DNA from: 1-14-2-50-31-20 sp965370315 | GTDB taxonomy: Bacteria; Bacteroidota; Ignavibacteria; Ignavibacteriales; Melioribacteraceae | Length of the DNA: 41,702 nt | Assembly: GCA_965370315.1 (NCBI GenBank) | Contig: CBDUTO010000023.1 | Coordinates: 1-41,702, forward strand | Direction: 5' to 3' | Shown: piece after piece, positions 27,412-34,844 of the stretch | Layout of the letters: each line of letters begins with the position of its first letter | Position numbering within the stretch: position 1 is the stretch's first letter | Made by a program: the position numbers and the translations under genes | The notes under the pieces: model-generated | Databases searched by the model: none | Told to the model about the DNA's origin: nothing | Seen by the model: the letters and a program-made list of their open reading frames with translations, nothing else

Positions 27412-27702
27412 AAACTCTCCAATATTTGCTTGCAAAATTGCATCATAATTTATGCCATTGATGTCCTCTTTTTAAGTAATTACAAATGTTTTATTTTACG
27501 ACTGTAAATGAAATGTTTTTTTTATTGATATGGTCTTATATAATAAAGAAACCGGACAAAATTATCATTTATGAAAAATGTAGTTTCTTTTTTAGGAATG
27601 ATTTACTTACAATCATCTGTTTATTATTCCAAGTATTTGTAGGAGCATATTTTTTAACATAAATTAGTTAATCTTATTTGAATTATTTATGAGGAACTTA
27701 AA

Positions 27703-28788
27703 ATGATAACTCTAACTAGAATTCTTTTTTTTTCAGTATTAATAGTATTTTCACTTCATTCTCAAACCAAAGATGAAAACTCACAACATATCCAAGATAT
27801 TGTTGAAAAAAACAATAAGAATCTTCAACACAGACTTGATGTACTTGAGAAAAAAACTGATGATGTAATTTGGTATAATAGAGTTCGTGATGTTGCATTT
27901 ATTGATAAAATATATATTACGGGTCCACCTTCTGAGAAAAATTTTAAGAATAAAACTGCAATGGGTATTAAGAATCCAATTAAATTCTGGAACTATGTTT
28001 TCATTCCAAAGGATATTGATTATTCAAAAAAATATCCTCTTATTGTTTTACCGCACGGGGGAGTACATGGAGATTTTACAACTTATTACACACATATTAT
28101 TAAAGAATTAATATATCAGGAATATATTGTTGTTGCACCTGAATACAGAGGGAGTACTGGCTATGGCAAAACACAATATGAACGAATTGATTATGGTGGT
28201 TTAGAAGTGGAGGATGTTTTTAGTGCTAAAAATCATATGGTTGACAACTATGAATTCATTGATGGTAATAGAGTTGGAATTATTGGGTGGAGTCATGGTG
28301 GTTTAATTGCATTGATGAATATTTTCGAGCATCCAGATGATTTTGCAGTCGCTTTTGCTGGTGTTCCGGTGAGTGATTTAATTTCACGGATGGGATATTA
28401 TACAGATAGTTATAGAGATTTATATTCAGTTGATTATCATATTGGAAAAACAGCTTATCAAAATGTTGAGGAATATAAAAAACGTTCGCCTGCTTGGAAC
28501 ACTCATAAATTTGAAAATACACCATTGTTGATACACACAAATACTAATGATGATGATGTAAATGTTTTGGAAGTTGAGCATCTTATAAAATCCTTAAAAG
28601 CGGATCAGAAAAAATTTGAATATGAAATCTATAAAGATATACCTGGTGGACACTCATTTGATAGAATTGATACAAAGATTGGAAGAGAAATAAGATTGAA
28701 AATATGGAAATTTTTAACAAAAGAATTAAAGCCAAATAAACCAATTGAGAGTATGGATGAAATGTTTAAAGCATCATATTTGAGATGA
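27703..28788 (+). CDS. Secreted alpha/beta hydrolase, prolyl oligopeptidase (S9) type
   Basis: 361 residues with a signal peptide (1-20, LHSQ); a GAGG ribosome site precedes the ATG. The catalytic domain begins near residue 100 (YPLIVLPHGG). APEYRGSTGYG supplies the oxyanion region. The nucleophile is S197 in GWSHGG, with Asp in TNDDDVN (about 283-285) and H317 in GGHSF completing the triad. This arrangement matches the C-terminal domain of S9 peptidases, but the usual beta-propeller is missing; instead about 70 residues of charged, possibly coiled-coil sequence precede the domain. Peptidase or esterase activity cannot be decided from sequence. Confidence 0.82.
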   Translation: MITLTRILFFSVLIVFSLHSQTKDENSQHIQDIVEKNNKNLQHRLDVLEKKTDDVIWYNRVRDVAFIDKIYITGPPSEKNFKNKTAMGIKNPIKFWNYVFIPKDIDYSKKYPLIVLPHGGVHGDFTTYYTHIIKELIYQEYIVVAPEYRGSTGYGKTQYERIDYGGLEVEDVFSAKNHMVDNYEFIDGNRVGIIGWSHGGLIALMNIFEHPDDFAVAFAGVPVSDLISRMGYYTDSYRDLYSVDYHIGKTAYQNVEEYKKRSPAWNTHKFENTPLLIHTNTNDDDVNVLEVEHLIKSLKADQKKFEYEIYKDIPGGHSFDRIDTKIGREIRLKIWKFLTKELKPNKPIESMDEMFKASYLR

Positions 28789-28824
28789 TTATTTGATATG
28801 TTCTTAAAGGAAATTTATTCTACT

Positions 28825-28855
28825 AAAATGGCGAGGATTATATCTCGCCATTTTT
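28825..28855. terminator. Bidirectional terminator hairpin (copy 1)
   Basis: AAAATGGCGAG and CTCGCCATTTT form an 11-base stem around GATTATAT, between two convergent genes, with A and T runs on either side. Its sequence and the following ATCAAGTTAA recur at 30098-30140. Confidence 0.75.
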
Positions 28856-28879
28856 GAATCAAGTTAAACGCATAATTTA

Positions 28880-30046
28880 TTAAAATGAATAGCTAAGGCC
28901 AAGTTTGCCAATTGTTGTTTTCCTAAAATCACCGGAAAAAAGATGGCTATCAGCAATTGCAAGATTGACTGATAAATTGTTAAACTTAAATACAGCACCC
29001 GCAGTTAGAAAGATAACATCCAGTTTTTCATTGGCATTAAAATAATCCACAACAAATTCTTTTTCTGAATATGCAAATCCGAGGGATGGTGAAAATGATT
29101 CACTCATGTCATATGAAAAACTACTTGAAATCTCAATCTGATTTTTATGGTTATCTGAAATATCATTCCAATATGAGTTTGAAATACTAGCCAAAAATTG
29201 AAATTTATTTATTTGGGAAAAACCAATATCAAAACGTATAGTAGAAGGGAATTTAGCAACTAATCTCATTTCAGTTGGATAATTTATTTGAGGGAATAGA
29301 CTATTATCATCAATTAGAACTTCATCTCTAAATACTTCTACTTGCTCATTAAAATCAAATTTACTTTGATAAAGTATCCCAAGTTTTAAAGAATGGTTCT
29401 CAACTATGGGTGTTGTATATAACACTCCAAATGAAATATCATTAGAATAAACAGAAGCATCAATCCAACTCTCATATAATCTCTGGTAATCTGTTAACTT
29501 GTAAAATCCAATTCGAAATCCAAAAGATAGTTGAGAATTGCTGAGGAAATTTTCAACTGTGTAAGAGGTAGAAAATGAATAATTATAAATAAATGTTTCA
29601 TTCTCAACTTCAATGATTTCACCAGTCCCATCTGGTTTTTCTATAGTAGTAATTTCCATTTCTCCAAAGAGTAAAGCGCGATTATATTTTTGATTCATAG
29701 AAATAGCAATTCTTAAATCATTATAAGGAAAAACAATTCCAGCACTTTGTGGTACCCAATTATTAATCCTTTTACTACCAATATCAGCTATCCAAGATTC
29801 ATCAATTTTAGTTTCATACTGGTATGAAAATCCAAGTGTGAAATTATTAAAAATTTCTAATGCAGCTGGATTTATTGATGAAATATTTGATACATCATTA
29901 GTAATTGCAGAATTACCACTACCATTTAGAAGTGGTAATTAAAGACCATGCGGAAGAAATGCACTTGGATGATAAGCAGCTACTGATACTTGCGAATAAT
30001 GATTATAAGTAAATATTAGTAGAAGAAAAATTATTGCCCTTTTCAA
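28880..30046 (-). pseudogene. FadL/PorV-like outer-membrane barrel gene with an internal stop
   Basis: From TTG at 30046 (AAAAAGG upstream) one frame runs 388 codons to the stop at 28880, interrupted by a single TAA at 29939-29941 (codon 36). Codons before it form a signal peptide and mature start (YSQVSVAAYHPSAFLPHG). After it, the frame continues with LPLLNGSGNSAITNDVSNIS and SINPAALEIF, as in PorV/FadL-type barrels, and alternating strands to a terminal LGLSYSF. The stretch from the internal ATG at 29698 remains open (272 codons) but lacks a signal peptide. One nonsense change thus breaks an otherwise intact gene, or it is a sequencing error. The function of the intact protein is unknown. 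Confidence 0.78.
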
Positions 30047-30097
30047 TTATTACCTTTTTAATATTATCGTGTAAGTTAGATTATACAAAAATAATTA

Positions 30098-30124
30098 AAT
30101 GGCGAGGATTAAACCTCGCCATTT
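30098..30124 (-). terminator. Terminator of ettA (copy 2 of the TGGCGAGG hairpin)
   Basis: AAATGGCGAGG and CCTCGCCATTT form a perfect 11-base stem around ATTAA. On the minus strand it is followed by TAATTATTTTT. It lies about 20 bases past the ettA stop and shares stem, loop and flank with the hairpin at 28825. Confidence 0.78.
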
Positions 30125-30144
30125 GGGTATCAAGTTAATTTATT

Positions 30145-31827
30145 TTATCTAGTTAGTTTTTTATATTTTATTCTTTGTGGAATTTCAGCGGTAGCACCAA
30201 GTCTCTCTTTCCTATTTTCTTGATAATCGGAGAAATTTCCTTCGAACCAAACAACTTTACTGTCACCTTCAAAGGCTAACATGTGAGTACATATTCTATC
30301 TAAGAACCATCTATCGTGACTAATTACAACGGCACAACCAGCAAAGTTTAGTAATCCTTCTTCTAATGCTCTCATTGTGTTAACATCAAGATCGTTTGTA
30401 GGTTCATCCAACAGAATTACATTTGCACCTTCTTTTAATACCATTGCGAGCTGAACACGGTTTCGCTCACCACCTGAGAGAACTCCAACTTTTGTTTTCT
30501 GTGAACCACCACCAAAATTGAATTGCCCAACATAAGCTCTGGAGTTAAATTCTCTATTTCCAAGCATGATTATTTCGTTACCACCACTAATCATTTCCCA
30601 AACAGATTTATCAGGGTCTAAAGCATCTCGGCTTTGGTCAACATATGCAAGTTTAACTGTGTCTCCAATTATGAAATTTCCACTATCTTGCTTTATTCTT
30701 TCTGTAATCATATTAAATAAAGTTGTTTTACCCGAACCATTTGGACCGATAACACCCACAATTCCTCCAGGTGGAAGTTTGAAATTCATATCATCGTAAA
30801 GTAGCTTCTCTCCAAATGATTTAGCAACACTTTCGGCTTCAATAACTACGTTTCCGAGACGTGGACCTGCAGGAATGTACAATTGTAATTCTTTTTGTCT
30901 TCCTTCGCTCTCTTCTTTTAGCATACTTTCGTACGAGCTAATTCTAGCTTTCGATTTTGCATGTCTGCCTTTGGGTGACATTCTAATCCACTCCAACTCA
31001 CGAGCAAGAGTTTTTTGTCTATCACTTTCTCTTTTCTCTTCTTGCTTTAATCTGTTCGATTTTTGTTCGAGCCAAGAGGAGTAATTTCCTTTCCAAGGAA
31101 TACCTTCCCCTTTATCGAGTTCTAAAATCCAACCAGCTACATTATCCAAGAAATATCTATCGTGAGTAACAGCAATAATTGTTCCTGGATAACGATTTAA
31201 TTCTGCTTCTAACCAAAGTATGGTTTCAGCATCCAGATGGTTTGTAGGCTCATCCAATAAAAGAATATCAGGCTTCTGTAGTAAGAGGCGAGTTAGTGCA
31301 ACACGACGCTTCTCACCACCAGAAATTACTTTAACTAGTGTATCAGCCGGTGGGCATCCAAGAGTATCCATTGCCATTTCTAGTTTCGAATCTATATCCC
31401 ACGCGTCTTTATTATCAATTAACTCTTGTACTTTCCCTTGTCGTTCTATAAGTGCGGTCATTTCATCATCACCCATTGGCTCTGCAAACTTTGCATTTAT
31501 ATCATCATACTCTTGAAGTAAATCAACAATCTCTTGAACTCCTTCTTGTACAATTTCTTTTACTGTTTTTTCTTCATCCAACTGTGGTTCTTGTTCAAGA
31601 TAACCAATTGTGAACCCTGGTGAGATTGAGGTCTCTCCGTTAAAATCCTTATCCACTCCAGCAAGTATTTTGAGAAGCGTACTTTTACCCGAACCGTTAA
31701 GCCCTAGCACTCCAATTTTAGCCCCATAAAAATATGAAAGAGATATATCTTTTATTATTGGTGTGCGGTCGTAAAACTTACTCACTTTATACATTGAGTA
31801 TATTATTTTATTTACTTCATCTGCCAT
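30145..31827 (-). CDS. ettA: Energy-dependent translational throttle protein EttA (ABC-F)
   Basis: 560 residues, full length. Two ABC ATPase domains: Walker A GLNGSGKST (42-50) with signature SGGEKRRVAL, and GPNGSGKTT (about 355-363) with signature SGGERNRVQLAM. Both Walker B segments end LLDEPTN. The linker between domains carries the charged ABC-F arm (LEWIRMSPKGRHAKSK). There are no membrane segments. EttA binds the ribosomal E-site and gates the first elongation steps according to ADP/ATP ratio. The RMSPKGRHAKSK sequence and length point to EttA rather than Uup. Confidence 0.93.
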   Translation of the reverse strand: MADEVNKIIYSMYKVSKFYDRTPIIKDISLSYFYGAKIGVLGLNGSGKSTLLKILAGVDKDFNGETSISPGFTIGYLEQEPQLDEEKTVKEIVQEGVQEIVDLLQEYDDINAKFAEPMGDDEMTALIERQGKVQELIDNKDAWDIDSKLEMAMDTLGCPPADTLVKVISGGEKRRVALTRLLLQKPDILLLDEPTNHLDAETILWLEAELNRYPGTIIAVTHDRYFLDNVAGWILELDKGEGIPWKGNYSSWLEQKSNRLKQEEKRESDRQKTLARELEWIRMSPKGRHAKSKARISSYESMLKEESEGRQKELQLYIPAGPRLGNVVIEAESVAKSFGEKLLYDDMNFKLPPGGIVGVIGPNGSGKTTLFNMITERIKQDSGNFIIGDTVKLAYVDQSRDALDPDKSVWEMISGGNEIIMLGNREFNSRAYVGQFNFGGGSQKTKVGVLSGGERNRVQLAMVLKEGANVILLDEPTNDLDVNTMRALEEGLLNFAGCAVVISHDRWFLDRICTHMLAFEGDSKVVWFEGNFSDYQENRKERLGATAEIPQRIKYKKLTR

Positions 31828-31850
31828 TTTTTTTTGCCTTTAATTATTTG

Positions 31851-32270
31851 TTATTTTGGAAAAATAATTGGAATTACTTTTCTTCGTTCTTTTCTATAAA
31901 TTTTAAAATCACTATCAAGCGTACAAATTGCACTATTTGTAATTTGTTCAGACATTCTAACCAGACAACCATCTGCCAAAGACATTGGAACATCAATATA
32001 TTTGTATAAGAGTCTTTGAACTTCACTAGATTCATATTTTAAATTAAAATCAATTTTTATCAGATCCCGACTAATAAGTTTAAAAATATTTGCAACGCCA
32101 TTATCAAAATTCTTTAGCAGGAAACTTGCTTCTGAAATTACAGATTCACAAGTATTAAATGGGGGTTTCATTTGAGAAAACTGGGTAACTGCCCATGTAT
32201 GGTATTTATCAGATTTATTTAAAAATGCAACTAATGGTCCGGTATCCAAAATGATTACTTTCTCAATCAT
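31851..32270 (-). CDS. PIN-domain toxin (VapC-like)
   Basis: 139 residues. PIN nuclease acidic residues are present: D9 in LDTGPLVAF, E47 in VISEAS, D100 in LADG and D119/D121 in TLDSDF. VapC toxins cleave specific RNAs when released from their antitoxin. The start codon overlaps the end of the antitoxin gene by four bases (ATGA). The SLADGCLVRMSE segment matches the PIN subgroup often annotated as VapC-type. Confidence 0.88.
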   Translation of the reverse strand: MIEKVIILDTGPLVAFLNKSDKYHTWAVTQFSQMKPPFNTCESVISEASFLLKNFDNGVANIFKLISRDLIKIDFNLKYESSEVQRLLYKYIDVPMSLADGCLVRMSEQITNSAICTLDSDFKIYRKERRKVIPIIFPK

Positions 32271-32506
32271 TTACCATATCCATCTAAATGATTATTATTA
32301 ACTGATAAATCTGATGGTCCATCTATACTTCCAGCTAAATCTTTAGAAAATTCTACAAATGTTCCTTTTTTATCCAATTCATCTCTAGAAAAGTATTCAA
32401 GAAGTGCATTTCTAATAATTTCTGAGCGACTTAGTCCTTTCTTTTTAGCAAAGGAATTTAACTTCTCTTTAATTATTTCGGGTACTTTTAATGTTAGGGT
32501 ATCCAT
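32267..32506 (-). CDS. Ribbon-helix-helix antitoxin (VapB/CopG-like)
   Basis: 79 residues from ATG 32506, chosen because AAGGAATTTATT precedes it; the frame is also open 15 codons further up. MDTLTLKVPEIIKEKLNSFA then KKGLSRSEIIRNALLEYF is a classic ribbon-helix-helix DNA-binding domain. The C-terminal half (FVEFSKDLAGSIDGPSDLS) resembles toxin-binding tails. The gene precedes the PIN toxin with overlap. Such antitoxins usually repress their own promoter. Confidence 0.87.
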   Translation of the reverse strand: MDTLTLKVPEIIKEKLNSFAKKKGLSRSEIIRNALLEYFSRDELDKKGTFVEFSKDLAGSIDGPSDLSVNNNHLDGYGK

Positions 32507-32648
32507 AATAAATTCCTTAAATATTATTTGATTGCCATAAAGGTAATACATAATAAATTTAATGTCAATATAAGAAAACTCAAGTAATCAACTCTTTTTA
32601 TTAAAGCCTTATTTAGTTAAATTTGCGGTTAGTAAATTAAGGAATATT

Positions 32649-33980
32649 ATGAGCACACCATTAGTAGTAATTGTTGGAAGACCAAACGTTGGTAAATCAA
32701 CTCTTTTTAATAGATTAACAAAATCGAAAAATGCTATAGTTGATGATGAAAGCGGAGTAACTCGCGATAGGCATTATGGAAACGTAGAATGGAATGGGCA
32801 GACATTTCAAATAATTGATACTGGTGGGTATGTTCCAAATTCACCTGAATTATTTGAGACAGCAATTCGTGAGCAAGTTGAAATTGCTCTCGACGAAGCT
32901 GATGCAATACTTTTCGTTACAGATGGACGAGATGGTTTAACTCCAGTGGATGAAGAAATTGGTAGAATGCTACATAGCTCGAGTAAGCCAGTTCTTGTGC
33001 TAGTAAATAAATTAGATAATGAAAAAATGGGTTTGGAAGCTGCAGAGTTTTGGAATCTTTCTGTTGGCGATGTTTTTGATATTTCTGCTACACATGGTAG
33101 AAATCTCGGAGATACACTAGATGCACTTCTCGATAAAATAGATTTTGAGAAGTTTATTGATGATGAGGATCCTCGGTTAAAAATATCCATTGTTGGTCGT
33201 CCGAATGCAGGAAAATCATCCCTAACTAATGCTTTGCTTGGGGTTGATAGAAGTATAGTTACAGATATTCCAGGTACAACACGTGATAGTATAAACTCTG
33301 TACTGAAATATTATGGTGAAGAAATTCTTTTAATTGATACAGCTGGTTTGCGAAAAAAATCAAGAGTAAAAGAGAATATAGAATTTTATTCAAATGTTAG
33401 AACTTTGCGTTCAATTGCGCATTCCGATATAGTAATAGTTATGATTGATGCTCAATTTGGATTGGAGAAACAAGATCAAAAGATTATTGATGAAGCAATT
33501 CAAAGACGAAAGGGAATTATTCTTGCTGTTAATAAGTGGGATTTAATGGATAAAGAGACTAATACAGCTCGTGATTTTGAAACTGAAATGAAAGATAAGC
33601 TTGGTTCAGTTAGTTATCTACCTGTTGTTTTTATTTCAGCACTTACAAAACAAAGGATTACAAAAGTTGTTGACTTGGCAAAACAGATAGAATCTGAGAG
33701 AAAGAAGAAAATATCTACAAGCAAATTAAATGAAATGTTGCTCCCAGATATTCAAAGAACTCCGCCTCCAGCAACTAAAACTGGAAAAGAAGTGAAAATT
33801 AAGTACGTTACTCAGGTTGGAAGCAAATATCCAATATTTCTCTTTTTTGCAAATGAGGTAAAATATGTTCCCGATTCGTACCATCGATTTTTAGAAAGAT
33901 TAGTTAGAAAACACTTTGGTTTTCATGGAGTTGCAATAACAATTAGTTTGAAAAATAAAAATGCTCAAGAGGAAGAATGA
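32649..33980 (+). CDS. der: Ribosome biogenesis GTPase Der
   Basis: 443 residues, full length. Tandem GTPase domains: G1 GRPNVGKST at 10-18 with DTGG and NKLD; second G1 GRPNAGKSS near 184 with DTAGLRKKS and NKWD. A C-terminal KH-like domain (about 355-443) follows. Der is needed for 50S ribosome assembly. Start codon sits after AAGGAATATT. Confidence 0.96.
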   Translation: MSTPLVVIVGRPNVGKSTLFNRLTKSKNAIVDDESGVTRDRHYGNVEWNGQTFQIIDTGGYVPNSPELFETAIREQVEIALDEADAILFVTDGRDGLTPVDEEIGRMLHSSSKPVLVLVNKLDNEKMGLEAAEFWNLSVGDVFDISATHGRNLGDTLDALLDKIDFEKFIDDEDPRLKISIVGRPNAGKSSLTNALLGVDRSIVTDIPGTTRDSINSVLKYYGEEILLIDTAGLRKKSRVKENIEFYSNVRTLRSIAHSDIVIVMIDAQFGLEKQDQKIIDEAIQRRKGIILAVNKWDLMDKETNTARDFETEMKDKLGSVSYLPVVFISALTKQRITKVVDLAKQIESERKKKISTSKLNEMLLPDIQRTPPPATKTGKEVKIKYVTQVGSKYPIFLFFANEVKYVPDSYHRFLERLVRKHFGFHGVAITISLKNKNAQEEE

Positions 33981-34052
33981 ACCGAGCAAATATTTTTTAT
34001 ACACATCTGTTCCTCTCTTTTTTTGTGGAAACCAGAGGATTATAAAAAACGA

Positions 34053-34124
34053 CTCTCATTTCCGAATGATTTAATCGGGAATCTCAGAATATGAAATATT
34101 CCCGATTAAATCATTCGGGAATGA
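34053..34124. repeat. Long palindromic element, GTCATTCCCGA family
   Basis: CCGAATGATTTAATCGGGAAT (34062-34082) and its complement (34098-34118) match over 21 bases; outer flanks CTCATTT and GAATGAC extend the pairing with two mismatches. It lies between der and upp and contains in-frame ATG codons just upstream of the upp start. Confidence 0.8.
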
Positions 34125-34150
34125 CAAATTTAATGGAGAATTATAAACAG

Positions 34151-34777
34151 ATGAAAAATTTAACAGTAATTGAAAATCCTCTTATTAAAAGAGATATGAC
34201 ATATCTACGCGATGAGGAAACCAAAGAATATCAATTTAGATTAGCACTTAAACGAATAGCATATATTCTTGCATCCGAAGTAAGTAAAAACTTTGATGTA
34301 ACTGAAGTGGATGTAAAAACTCCACTTGAAACTACTGTTGGACATAAGATTACAAAGGATATTATTCTAGTTCCAATTTTGAGAGCTGGTTTAAGTCTTG
34401 TTGAAGCATTTATTGAAATGATTCCATATGCTAAAGTTGGTCACATTGGATTGCAAAGAGATGAAAAAACATTTCAACCAGTTGAGTATTATTACAAAGC
34501 ACCGAAAAATTTAGGAGCATCTACAGTAATTATTCTTGATCCAATGCTTGCCACTGGAGGGAGTGCATCAGTTGCAGCAGATTTTTTGAAGGGAAGGGGA
34601 GCACGTGAGGTTATGATGGCAAATTTAATAGCTGCTCCCGAAGGAGTTGCACGTATGGAGCAAGATCATCCAGATGTAAAAATATATACCGCACAACTAG
34701 ATAGAGCATTAAATGAAAATGCTTACATAGTTCCAGGTTTAGGAGATGCTGGCGATCGAACATTTGGTACTTTGTAG
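34151..34777 (+). CDS. upp: Uracil phosphoribosyltransferase
   Basis: 208 residues from ATG 34151 (MKNLTVIENPLIK), the length of bacterial UPRTase; GGAGA sits 11 bases upstream. The frame is open back to 34091, but this extra 20 residues is coded by the palindromic element and is unlikely to be authentic. The protein converts uracil + PRPP to UMP. The PRPP loop LDPMLATGGSA and the uracil-binding end YIVPGLGDAGDRTFGT are intact. ILRAGLSLVEAF is also typical. Confidence 0.93.
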   Translation: MKNLTVIENPLIKRDMTYLRDEETKEYQFRLALKRIAYILASEVSKNFDVTEVDVKTPLETTVGHKITKDIILVPILRAGLSLVEAFIEMIPYAKVGHIGLQRDEKTFQPVEYYYKAPKNLGASTVIILDPMLATGGSASVAADFLKGRGAREVMMANLIAAPEGVARMEQDHPDVKIYTAQLDRALNENAYIVPGLGDAGDRTFGTL

Positions 34778-34844
34778 CTGTAAAAATGATTATACAATGT
34801 ATGTTAACTTGTTAAATAATAGTAAGTTGAGTAAATATAGATAA

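Noticed and set aside
27571..27642. Small ATG frame of 23 codons between rnfC and the S9-like gene
   Set aside because: No ribosome site and no recognisable sequence.
29939..29941. TAA codon 36 as programmed readthrough or recoding
   Set aside because: No recoding signal is known for TAA here, and a simple nonsense mutation or read error explains it.
32807..33190. A 127-codon open frame on the minus strand inside der
   Set aside because: Serine-rich shadow frame opposite the first GTPase domain, with no ribosome site or domain.
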